Assembly: GCA_013397795.1 (NCBI GenBank)
Contig: VZTJ01004286.1
Coordinates: forward strand, 4,005,753 to 4,069,752
Direction of reading: 5' to 3'
Length of the DNA: 64,000 nt
Origin: Orthonyx spaldingii
Lineage: Eukaryota; Chordata; Aves; Passeriformes; Orthonychidae
Below are positions 23,835-34,517 of this stretch, piece by piece (position 1 is the first letter of the stretch; each line of letters opens with the position of its first letter). The position numbers and the translations under genes are program-made. Under the pieces are notes generated by a model that was not told where the DNA came from, did not search any database, and saw only the letters and a program-made list of their open reading frames with translations.

Positions 23835-25884
23835 GCAAACCATTTACTTTAACTGCTACTTATTATTTAGAGATTTGATCCAGCATTCAGTTTGTATTAT
23901 TGAAGCCATGTTGTGGTGTATTCTATCAGAGAAATGCAAGTGGAGAGGACCTCACGGAGTATTTGTGTATGATTGGTAGCTGTTCCACAGAAGCTTTAGT
24001 TTTGTGCCAACATTCCATGTATTTGAGTAAATTGATCTTTATTAAATGAAAGCAAACACCAGAGCTGTATGGATGCCTTAATGTTGAACCTCTCTGTACT
24101 CTGGAAGTGGAGTAGTTTTAAGCTGAAGAGGCAGGAGAGTGTTGGTGTGCCCCAGAGCTGAGTGGCTCAGAGCTGATGTGAAGTGACCAGTAATTAATGA
24201 GTTGTTTGTCAGTCCCTCGGAGGAGCCGCGGCGGTGTCTCTGTCAGGATGGACTGCAGGGCTTGGCTGACTGAGCATGGAAGAAGTTACAACTCGGCCTC
24301 CTTCCTCTCAAGGACTTTATAGATTTGATTGTCTCCCCAGCCCACTCAGAGAAGATGAGGGTAAGAGAATTTTTTTTCCTATCCTAAATTGCTTCCCATC
24401 CTTCCAGCATCGGCATTTTGGATGACGATACCAATTGTTCAGATTGTGCAAATATAGACATCATCATGGGTGCGTTGATAATTCATGGATGTGGTGTATT
24501 TGCTTCTTAAATCTCCTGAATAGTTACCCCATAAGGAAACAGATAAATTGGATCACTTTTTTATTAATATAGCAAAAAAATTAAAGGACCCGTTAACTAA
24601 ACAGATTGACTCCTGGCCACTTGTGTGTTACCACTGACTAAAAGAGCAAACAAAGTCCTGTTGTACCTGACTGGGGTGTGCACGATGTGATGGGAGAGCA
24701 GAGCCTGCCCTGGGGCTTCACAGGGCAGCCAAGCCCTGGGCAGGGTTTTAAGAAGTTAATGCAGTGGTTTTCAGTTATTTCAAGTATGTTTCGTCCTCCA
24801 AGTGAAATAACCTCTTCAGGGCCTTGCTGAGCAAATCAAGTGGAAATGGTCAAATAGTAAAACCTCTAATGTTGCCATCTGCTCCCTGCTCAGGGGTTGT
24901 GTGCCACTGCCAGCACTGCCCACCTGGGGACGGGTGTCTGGGTCTCAGAATTAACTATCAGACACTTGTGCTGTCACCTCGACAGAGTTCCAGGCTCCTG
25001 CAGCCTAGAAATTAAATTTGCCTTAAACTCCTCACTTGATCTGCTGTGAACAGCTCTGAGGTGGGGTAAGAAAGATCTGGTCAGTGGTTAAGGAAAGAAC
25101 TTCATGACTCATTACTGTAAGCTTGTTTTCCTAGAAATATCCCCCAAATACTTCTGAAGTGTTTTGGAATAAGATAATTAAGTGGTTACAACGTGCCAGT
25201 AATAGTAAAATTATTAGTGGACTTAAGGTATCATGACAAAAACTTCCAGTCCAAAGAGGAAATCACAAAAGGACTTGGCCACCTTTAGGTTTTTGTATCA
25301 GGCATTTCAAAGTTCTTCTTAATGATTCTGATTTTTAACTCCAAGAGTCTAAGGTGACCTCATGAGAACAAATACACAGATATTTAGTGGAAAGTTATTC
25401 ACATAACTACACTACTAAAATGTCTTTCCTGCAATAAAATTTTATAGTAGTCTTACTGATATTCCTCCCAGCATAATTTTCTGATTTTTTTTGCTTTGCA
25501 AGAAGATACAATTATTCCTATATATTCCTTTAAATTAAATAATTACTGTCAAAACACAAACGGGTATTTAATGCAGATCAGTATTTAGCAGAGATGCTAC
25601 ACCCAAGTGTGCTCTGCTCTGGTACAGATACGGTGACCTCAGCTCACCCTGTTGTGTTCTGGGGTCCTTAAACAGAGGCAGATGTTTCTCTAGCAATTAA
25701 GAAACCAGTAAAAATTATTATTTGATGAACTTGCTTATTCTTTATCTGTAGAAAAGTTACAGCAGTGGGGGGATGATAAGCAATTTGCAAACAGAAAAAT
25801 TTGATCATAGCAGCAGATCAGCATTTGTGTTCCACTTCTGTGGATCATGCAGCAGATTTTTCTGGGGTTTTATATAAAAAAGTA

Positions 25885-25885
25885 G

Positions 25886-25917
<32 letters not shown>

Positions 25918-25918
25918 T
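25885..25918. repeat. GA / GACAGA microsatellite
   Basis: A short (GA)n run followed by several GACAGA units in the SEC62-GPR160 interval. Confidence 0.8.
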
Positions 25919-28900
25919 GGATGAGAGTTCATTTAGGCCTTTTTCTGTTTGAAATAACTGACTGGAGCAGATCCACAAAATTGAGCCACCACAAAACCAG
26001 AGCAGGAGATAGATTCTGGAGATAATTTCCTGCTCACACTCAGTGGTCACAAAGGAGAGTCTCAGGACCTGTGTGTCCTCCCACTGCTCCTTCTACCCTT
26101 TCCCAGCTGCTGTGGGAAGGGAGGGCAGTATCTCTTACTCCTTGGCCGACATTTCATCCAGCTACTTCTCATACATTTTTAAAACCAAAACTTGGATCAT
26201 GCAAGTTTGAACACCATTCTTTGTTACACTATTTGTACAAGGAAGTCTGTATCAAACATTTCCTAAAGCAGTGGAGATGCAGCTTCTCAGTGGTTTTCAT
26301 GCAAGGGTTAGTACAGACAATAGTGCTGGACTCACCTTTTCTTTAAAATGAGGCAGCTCTTGTTAGGAATGGCAGTCTGTCCTGGGAAAGAGTCTCCACC
26401 TACTTGCCAGCACTGCTGTGATAGATGTGTTGACTTTTAAATACAGCAGAGACAGATAAATTCTCTTGGAGACCTTTAGCGAAGGAGTGGTGACATTTAA
26501 CTCTGTTGAGCAAGGCTGACCCCCTGCTCACTCCAGGGCATTCCTCAGGCTGCTGAGGTGTTTTGTCTAATGAGAAGGGCTCACTGATTTGATTCTCAAC
26601 CTTTCTGATCAACCCCTCTCTACAGAATCAGAATCAAACAGGAGATTTTTACCTGTTTCATCACTGTCAGGGTAAGCTGATGTTTGCAAAACACTCAGAT
26701 GCAAGGTCTGGGACACTGGTTTCTAACAAGCTTCTACAGGTCCAAGGTACTTAATTGTTGAGCATCATTTATTAGTGATTCTGACCAAATCCTGCCCAGG
26801 GAGCGAGAGCAGAGTGGTGTGAGATGGTCCAAGGCACTGTGCCCTTCTCACTCACAGCACAAGGAGAAGAGTGAAACAATCCTATCAGTGTAAGCAAACT
26901 GAGACTGAAGCAGCTGCTGAATGTTTTCAATAGACTTCCTGGTAATGGCTGGTACAATTTCATTAGGGCTTCTCATTTTATTTAATAAAGCACTGGATTA
27001 TTTTATTTGTAATTCAGCAACAGGTGCAGGAAAACAAAAGGCACATTTCCTGATAGCGTCCACAAAGAGTCCATTACTGCCCGGCTGACACAGAGGCATT
27101 AGTTTTGCCATGTGTATTTTTTTTCCTGTATGTGAAACTCAAAAAAAAATCGTTTTGTGATAAAAGACTTCTGACAGAGGAATTACTTGAGAGTTAATAA
27201 CAGCACTGTGCAAACGGTTTCAGTGCAAGTTGAAGTAAAGAGGGAACTAACAGTACTGGGTAAACACTGATCCTGCTTCAGATAAAGATCAAAGACTTTC
27301 TGCAGGTGGTAACGGCCATTAATCCTCATCATGTACAACAGAAGGCAAACACAGGAAAGGGCCCGTGATCCCTGGAAGTCCCCTGTAGCCTGGATCCAGT
27401 GAAGGCTGGAGGTGCTTAGGAGAGACACTCTGGCAATTTATCTTTGCTAATCAATGAAAACACAGAGCAGAGCCCCGGTGACTCTCACTGGCCTTCACAG
27501 TAAGTTCTTATTTTCTCTTTCTGGCACATGAGTGTTCAACCAGTAATTAGTCTGTTTGCTGGGAGTCAGAAGATGGAGTTTTGAATTCTTCACACCGAGG
27601 GTGAGATTGAAATTACATTTCCCCCTTTTTTAGCTTCCTTTCAAATGAAAGTGCCACAACAGAACTTGCTTAAAATTGAAGTCTACCAAGAAGCAGTAGT
27701 ATACTAAAAGGTTATGAAAGATTTTGACCTCTATTTTGGTGTCTGTGAGGAGCACAGAGTCATCACACCCTGCACTCCATGTTGGATTCAGTCTTGATTT
27801 TAGTTTTGTGTTACAGTGACCAACAAACCAGGACCTGGGTTTTAAAATTACTGGTTCATGCAATGTAGTGTTTAGGGCCTTGTTCCTACCATCTTTCTTC
27901 CAGTTGCCTGAAAAATTATTTGTGTCAAAGACAAGACAAGAACCCACCAGCACTGCAGTGACATCATGAGCACCAGAAAAGGTTACAGCTTGTGCAGTGA
28001 CAGCACACAAACCAAGGAAACATCACTCCTGAAAATCCAGCGAGGCTGACACCAGCTCTGTACTGCATTTTCTGGATTTTCACTGAATAAGCAGAACAGA
28101 ATTCTATAAAAAGATGCCTTCAAATTAAAAGTACTATGGAAATGTGTTTCTTCTCAACAAGGTCTTCCTAAGAACAAACTTGTTACTTTTAAGATGAACA
28201 CCTCAAGTGACCAAAATGAAAACCCACCACATACTGTCTGTGCTTTTAAAAGGTTGTGGAAAAATAAAACATCTTGCAAATGAGACATCGGTCAAGCATT
28301 TTCTTCTTTAAAAGTAAAGTCAGTTAAAAATAAAGTTGGTTAAATAGTTTACTGGTTACATATTCCATCAGTTAAATGTCCTATTGAAAACTGTAAAATC
28401 TTCGTAAACGCCATCCTGTCTCTCTGACCCATGCAGCCTTTCAGGGCCAGCAGCTCCACAAGCGCTTGCCATTGCAAAACTGGGGTTGCTCACTCAGTGC
28501 TGACAGGGCACAAACCCTAACGGGGCACTGAACCGGGCTGCACCCAGTTAAAGGCACATCCAGGGAAAAGGGGAGGGTGCAGGTGAGGCTGTCAGACCGG
28601 CACTCACCCACAGACAAAGGTGTTCCAGACAACATTCCACAGGCACATTCCAGTGCTCCACTGCCCCGGCTGTGGAGACCATCCAGCTCCAAAGTGAGTC
28701 ACCCCAGCCCCTTGCTGGGAGTGGGAATGTTCGTAATCATTGGTGCAGGAGCTCGCAATGAGAGCTTTCCCCAGACCTGACACCAAAATTAATAAAGATG
28801 CATTTGATCTCCCTGTCTTTGCCCACATGGCTTGAGGTGTCCAAGATGCCAACATAAGACTGCTTGAAATACACAGAGGTGAGGTTGAAATTTACTCCTC

Positions 28901-30534
28901 TGCTCAGCACAATAAAGGGACAGGTGGCAATGAGCTTCTAAAGCACAGCACGTGTCAAACAGGAGGAGCAGGGGGAAAGTAAGGACTCAGCTCTAACTGC
29001 ACAGGAAGCACAGCCCTGCTCCTCTTGTACAGGAGCTGTGTTCATCATCTGAACTCTCCCTTGTCCGAAGGAACCCTCCTGCCCTAAATCAGGCAGCACC
29101 AATGCGCAGGGACTCTGCTGGTCCCCGCTGCTCCTCCTAAGTGACTTCAGAGGCTGCAGTGACCCGTGGGGCTGCAGTGCTGAGCTCCAGCACCGCAGGG
29201 AGGAAAGGGTGGAGCCCAACACCTGTTTGGTGAGGACAGTTTGTTGTCACTGGTTCTTTCAGAAAATGATCAAGTTAGATTTGAAATGAGAGGTGGTCTA
29301 TTTTCTTGTGCCTCTCCCCTTTGTCCTAAAATCCTACCCTTACACTTACGTTGAACAATAGAACCCAAAATATGAGCAACCAGCAGCAGGAAACAGCCCT
29401 GAAGAAGGAAGGAAGTCTCTATGTAAATATCTGACAACAGACAACACAGAACAACTACGTGAGCTTTGGATACACAAACAGCTTTTACAAGAGATTTTCT
29501 GTATTATTTCATGTACCACTCTCCTTGAGGAGTCTCCTGGCTTGCTTTCACACACAGCTGCCTCCATGCAAATACAAACTAATTTCTTAAACCCTTCTAT
29601 TGCTGCTCATGGACATGAATGCAGCCTCTTTAACCAAGCAGGATGGACTAAAGCCATTACTTAGCACATGGTGCTTGTCAAGTACCTGCAAGTTCTCCTG
29701 TGAGGGAAGAGGCAGTCCTTATCCAGCATGGAGTCAGCAGCTCCTGACACAGCAAGAAGGACCTGCCAGCACCAAAAGCTGCATTTGATTTCCAGGACAT
29801 CCCATCTCGCACCATCATTTCTCTGGAATGGAAGATGAGATGCAGGAGCAGAAAACAAGAGTAATCAGTGAGTAAAAAGCAAACTTTCAAACAAGCACAA
29901 GGTGGTGGACAGGAAGGGAAACCGAGAAGTTGCCACAACTGGGCAGAGCTGTGCTCTGTGGGTCATGCTGGGGAACTGCCCCGGAAGGCTCCCTGAGCAA
30001 AGAGCTGACACAGTCTGGAGGCTACACACTCACTGGGATTTTTATCAGCAGAAAAATAAGTCTAAACTGTCCCTGTCCCCTTCTGGTTGCTCATTTCCAT
30101 CCTCCAGGCATCTCCTAACACAGGCCTTTGCAGTAGTTTCTGCAGTCAGGAAGACAGACACGAACAGAAACAAACCCAGACATCCAAACAGTTCATTTGC
30201 TCCCACTAGGAAAATCACTTTCATTGCTTTGCCCTGGGTTAGAACTAAGAAGAAAACTACTATGAAAAAAAGCATCAGTATTCAGATACTTGTGGGTGGG
30301 CTGGGTGCTCAGAAGGAGCAATACCCCTCTCAGGTGTAAACATTTTCTTATTATACTTCAATTTGTGCAACAGTCCTAGTAAGCACTGTGTGGATAAGTA
30401 GCTATGGCCAGTGTGAGCACTGCTGAAGATTGCTTTAAGCTGTCAGGTTTTACAGAGTACTGATCATCTTGTTTTTCCATAAAAAACCAAAAACAAACAA
30501 ACAAAACCCAAACAAAAGAAACCCCTCAGAGCTT

Positions 30535-30643
30535 TCCCCCTCCCCCCCCAGAAGTTATTTAATCTTTAAAATGAACCCTTTAAGGAGAAGGACAGGGATG
30601 GAGGGAGGAGAAGAAGGAAAAATTTAGGGGGGGATGGGGGGGG
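30535..30643. repeat. Poly-C run and poly-G runs
   Basis: CCCCCTCCCCCCCC at about 30537-30550 and G7 plus G8 runs at about 30627-30643 frame a purine-rich stretch. The G runs could support a quadruplex, but only two long runs are present. Confidence 0.6.
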
Positions 30644-31020
30644 TCACAACTTACATCTGCATTTAATTCCAGAGAGTTAAGACCTGCCAGCCACTTGATA
30701 CTTTTGTGCACAGATACATCAAACATCACCCACGGTGTGGGCACAGGGCTTCCCAGAGGGAAGAGAGGAGCACCCTGTGCTCTCTGCCATGCAGCCAAGT
30801 CCTGGGGCACCCGAGGGCTTCTGCTGAAGCACCCTCATGCCTCACCCTCGCCTTTTTTCACACACACATCACACATTTAGAACCCAAAGTCTTTATCTGC
30901 CACTGTTATAAGGATGAGGGCATCCCACCATGCTGCACTCGGTGCTGGGGCACCATGAGGCTGCTTCACCTCCCATTGCCAGGGGATCAAACACAACACA
31001 CAGAACCTGTTCCCCAGGGC

Positions 31021-31510
31021 AGTTATTTTGTGCTATATGTAGTGCGTGTAAGAGTTATGTGTGTTATATGTTATATGTGTGATTTATGTTTAGGTGTGCT
31101 ACATGTTATGTGTTACATGTGTTGTGTGTTATGTGTGTTATATGTGTGATTTATGTTTAGGTGTGCTACATGTTATGTGTTACATGTGTTGTGTGTTATG
31201 TATGTTATATGTGTGATTTATGTTTAGGTGTGCTATGTTTTATGTGTTACATGTGTGTTATGTGTGTTACATGTTATATGCGTGATTTATGTTTAGGTGT
31301 GCTACATGTTATGTGTTACATGTGTTGTGTTTTATGTGTGTTACATGTTATATGTGTGATTTATGTATAGGTGTGCTGTATGTTTGTGTGTGCTATGTGT
31401 TGTGTGTTGTATGTGTCATGTGTGTAATATGTTAGGTGTTATGGCTGTTCTATGCTATATATGTCACGTTACACGTGCTATATGTGCTGTATGTGTTCTG
31501 TATGTTATGT
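31021..31510. repeat. TG-rich minisatellite with 67-74 bp unit
   Basis: Units start GATTTATGTTTAGGTGTGCT at 31081, 31148, 31215, 31284 and 31358 and are built from TGTGTTA-like words. Flanks on both sides are degenerate versions. Cys/Met/Tyr-rich plus-strand frames across it are artefacts. It abuts the GPR160 CpG island. Confidence 0.92.
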
Positions 31511-31544
31511 GTAACCTGTGTTAAGCCCTGTTTTCCCCGACACA

Positions 31545-31870
31545 AGCCCGCACCGCCGCTCCCCGCCCTCCCGGTCCCGCCCGGTGCCCGCGCAGGGCCG
31601 GGCGGAGGTGGCGGCCCCGTCGGGCGGGAAGGCGGAGCGGCGGCCGCAGGTGGCTGCCGGGGCCAGGCGGGGGGAGCCCGGGCGTCCCCTCGGAGCCCCC
31701 CGGGCCGCCTCCCTCACTGTGGCCCCGGAGAGGAGCAGGAACCCGCCGGGAGAGCGGGGAGCAGCGGCGGAGCCCGGCCGAGAGCGCCCGGGACGAGGAG
31801 CGGGAGGCGCCGGCAGCCGCGGGGTCCGCTGTGCGCAGGATGGGGGCTGTGCCCGCATGGGCCCGGACAG
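31545..31870 (+). promoter_or_regulatory. GPR160: GPR160 CpG island with probable first non-coding exon
   Basis: A sharply bounded, very GC- and CpG-rich block begins right after the TG-rich minisatellite and ends at CGGACAG followed by a GTGATT splice donor at 31871. Its position 1.3 kb before the GPR160 coding exon, in the right orientation, makes it the promoter and first non-coding exon. The start of transcription cannot be placed. Confidence 0.75.
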
Positions 31871-31887
31871 GTGATTCCGCCTCACAA

Positions 31888-31942
31888 TATTACTAATATT
31901 ACTATTACTATTATTATTATTATTATTATCATCATCATCATC
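31888..31942. repeat. ATT/ATC microsatellite
   Basis: ACTATTATT units pass into ATC units over about 55 bases, immediately after the GPR160 first-exon donor. Confidence 0.9.
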
Positions 31943-31971
31943 TTACCGAACGGGACCCTGTTTTCGTGCAG

Positions 31972-32109
31972 GTTCCCTCCTTTCTGTATACCCAAGCGCA
32001 GCGTCCAGTACATGAAGACAAAGCACACCGGAATTAAGTCGCACTGTAAAGACAGCTCATGTTTCCGAGGGTGCACTTGTGCAGATGAAGAGTGAAGCAG
32101 CCAGCCCAG
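31972..32109 (+). other. Possible second non-coding exon of GPR160
   Basis: Bounded by TTTTCGTGCAG and by CAGCCCAG followed by GTAGGC. Both borders look usable and it sits between the CpG-island exon and the coding exon. There is no coding constraint to test it, so this is a guess from splice-site appearance. Confidence 0.3.
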
Positions 32110-33109
32110 GTAGGCTTGTAAACAAACTTCACGGATGCTTCTCAAGTTGTGCTGCCAAGGACTTGTGGCTGATCTAACTCTGCTCTCAGGATGCACGAAC
32201 TCAAACGTGCACTAACACAAATGCTGACTGACTGGACAGCTGGTCACAAAGTGCAGGTGTCTGCTTAAAACACAGAGCCTGAGAGTCATTTCATTTTCAC
32301 AGCTGCCTTGGCTCCTCAGCTCTTCTTTGCCCTCAGTGAGATCACTGACACCATCGTGCTTCTTTAAGGAAAGAGAGAAGAAATTTGATAAAACTGTCCA
32401 TGCTGTCTTGCTGACATACACAGAGCCACTCTGTGTTTGTTTTCCTTAGGAATTAACACATGGAAATGAGATATCATCAGGAAAATGATGGAAGTCTGAT
32501 GGGAAAACCAGCTGTTCTGACATCTCTGTCATCTTAGAGATGAACAGAAGTCCAATTCACTGAAGAATTCCTTGTGCTTTGGATTACCTCGGAGTTCCAG
32601 GATCTTTGCCTCAAAAAAGGAGGTGATGGTCAACACTTTTTGTGCTTTCAAGATATTTCTGCAGTCTCAATTTCCTACAGATTGTATCAGCCTAATGAAG
32701 GGTGAGGCCATGCTGCAGCATCTCCTGTGTCTTGTACCATTTCTGTCCTGTAATTTTCTCAGAATATGTAGGAGCTCTGAAACCTCCATCCCTCTGCCTA
32801 GCTGGACAGGAAGATCTCTCCATGCTTTCTAAAGGAAAGGAACATGGTCAGCCTTATTTCCTAAACCTTTCCTTGGGTCAGTAGCTAGAAAAGTAAATTA
32901 TGTTGACTGTTTAACTCTCAAGAATGCAACTCAAAGTACATAAAATTTAGGCAGTTATTGATAATTTAATGAGGAGTTAGTGAAGCTCTTTACTCTTCAT
33001 TAAGGGGTCTGAAAAATGCAGGCAAATTGGGTAGTTGCTGTGATGGAGAATTAACTAATTGGTAGAGGTGCACAGAAATAAATTTTTACAAACTTTTTTT
33101 TCTTTTCAG
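32110..33109 (+). other. GPR160: GPR160 leader intron
   Basis: Runs from the GTAGGC donor (if the second leader exon is real; otherwise from 31871) to the TTCTTTTCAG acceptor at 33100-33109. Nothing else is recognisable. Confidence 0.5.
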
Positions 33110-33111
33110 AG

Positions 33112-33132
33112 ATGAAGCACTGTGCCCTGTGA
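33112..33132 (+). CDS. Short upstream ORF in the GPR160 leader
   Basis: Six codons (MKHCAL) and a TGA, starting 3 bases after the probable splice acceptor and ending 31 bases before the GPR160 ATG. It would be present in any transcript using that acceptor. A translational effect is only inference. Confidence 0.35.
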   Translation: MKHCAL

Positions 33133-33163
33133 TAGTTATTTTTGCTGTTTTCACCACTGGAGG

Positions 33164-34180
33164 ATGGTTGACAGACTCTGTGAAAATGGTTCTGTCCAGC
33201 ACCACTGCACCCACAGCAGCCAGCCTCTTGAAATCAGCCACATGTTGGTCCTGATCATGCTTGGAAAAGTCTTCCTTGACTTCTTCATGTTGCAAATTAA
33301 GCCAAAACCCGTGAAAGTCAGTTTTATGGGGTACTTTTGCGTTTCAGTGGCACTTGTCGATTTCACACTGCTGCTGAGTATCTCCTTCATTTTCTGTTTC
33401 GAGGACTTTGCGCTCTGGGGCGTGCGATTCACCAAGTACCACATCTGCCTCTTCACTCAGATCACTTCCCTGACCTTTGGGATTTTGCATTACCCAGTGT
33501 ATCTCGTGGCTGCTCTGGATTATTACACCACCGTCCCCCAAACATCCCAATTCCCTAAAAGAGGTCGGAAGTTACTTTATGTATTTGCTGTGGTTGTGAT
33601 ATGGATTTCAGCGGTTTTTTGCACTCTCCAAGTTCCCGCTGTCTCTGCAGAGCTGGAAATGCAGAGCAGCGTTTCCCCTTCCCCGTGCCCTCTCTCTGGC
33701 AGCCTGCAGAGCTACTCCGTGTCGTGTGCCATGGTGCTGCTGCTGGGCACGGCGCTCCTGGCTCGCTGGAAGGAGGTGACAGCCATGCTGCTGTCTGCCA
33801 GGCTCCTCTCCATCTCCAGCCAGCCTGCCCTGCTGTTCTCCTACGTGCCCAACAACAACACCACCTGCTTTAAGTGGCAGCTCCTGACCAGGCTCCTCCT
33901 GTGCTTCCTCGGCACTTGGGCACCGTTTGTTGTTCTGCAGGTCGTGGTTCTGTTCCTGGGCGTGCAGATCCCGGCCTACGTGGAGATGAACGTGCCCTGG
34001 CTGTACTTCATCAACAGCTTTCTCCTGGCAGCAGCCTACTGGTGCCGGTGCCACGAGGTGGAGCAGACAGAGGAGGTGTGGTGCACAGACCCTTTTGTTA
34101 GCTGGAAATTCTGCTTTATGCCGTTCAACAATGAAAGCACAGAGCCAGCTGATAAGCCCGGCGCCGTAACTGTCTGTTAA
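33164..34180 (+). CDS. GPR160: GPR160, orphan seven-transmembrane receptor (single coding exon)
   Basis: GPR160 is an orphan 7TM receptor of the cell surface. The open frame gives 338 aa from ATG 33164, the length I recall for human GPR160, and shares landmark blocks RFTKYHICLFTQI, LHYPV and VQIPAYVEMNVPWLYF. Start choice: frame stays open upstream to a GTG at 33122, but the Met at 33164 has A at -3 and G at +4 and its MVDRLCENGS aligns with the human N-terminus. Membrane segments lie at about 26-44, 55-79, 93-118, 137-157, 181-201, 241-267 and 278-295. Cys95 and Cys175 could form the usual TM3-ECL2 disulfide. The TM3 end has DYY instead of DRY, TM6 has TWAP, and TM7 lacks NPxxY, so this is an atypical rhodopsin-like receptor. 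The coding exon is preceded by an acceptor at 33108-33109 and at least one non-coding exon in the CpG island. Confidence 0.96.
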   Translation: MVDRLCENGSVQHHCTHSSQPLEISHMLVLIMLGKVFLDFFMLQIKPKPVKVSFMGYFCVSVALVDFTLLLSISFIFCFEDFALWGVRFTKYHICLFTQITSLTFGILHYPVYLVAALDYYTTVPQTSQFPKRGRKLLYVFAVVVIWISAVFCTLQVPAVSAELEMQSSVSPSPCPLSGSLQSYSVSCAMVLLLGTALLARWKEVTAMLLSARLLSISSQPALLFSYVPNNNTTCFKWQLLTRLLLCFLGTWAPFVVLQVVVLFLGVQIPAYVEMNVPWLYFINSFLLAAAYWCRCHEVEQTEEVWCTDPFVSWKFCFMPFNNESTEPADKPGAVTVC

Positions 34181-34511
34181 CGAGCTGCCGACTGAAAAGG
34201 TTGCAAATAAGCAGAACTCGGATGTTCTGTGGCCGGGTCCTTACAGACGACACGAGGAAACGTCTCCAGAGCTTCACTCCATGGAAAGAAGCCCAGTGCC
34301 CAGCAGTACTGCAGTGAATATTGCACTGGAGTGCAGGACATGAGTCCGAGGGGGCAGCAAGCACTGCCAGTCCAGGGAATTCAACTTCAAATTACTCGTT
34401 TAAAAAACCACTGCTGATAGAGGACAAGTTTTCAGTTGAACCTTGTGTTTCTGACTAGGATTTTACACTTCTTTTAAACGGAATTATCTCAGGTTTTACA
34501 GTACAAAATGC

Positions 34512-34517
34512 AATAAA
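34512..34517 (+). promoter_or_regulatory. AATAAA polyadenylation signal candidate for GPR160
   Basis: A canonical AATAAA 332 bases after the GPR160 stop codon, in sense orientation. It is the first one downstream. Others follow further on, so alternative ends are possible. Confidence 0.4.

Larger units (their letters stand above)
23092..31020. other. SEC62 3' UTR and SEC62-GPR160 interval
   Basis: The beginning is SEC62 3' UTR (T- and A-rich with several polyadenylation signals); its end cannot be fixed. The rest holds short microsatellites and no gene that I can support. Confidence 0.7.

Noticed and set aside
30706..31370. Cys/Met/Tyr-rich plus-strand frames
   Set aside because: Produced by the TG-rich minisatellite; no signal or family similarity.
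31436..32095. 219-codon frame across the GPR160 CpG island
   Set aside because: It joins minisatellite, GC-rich island and ATT repeat and crosses a good splice donor, so it is composition-driven.
33122..33163. Longer GPR160 start at the GTG
   Set aside because: It is not an ATG, and the Met at 33164 gives the family length and N-terminal alignment.
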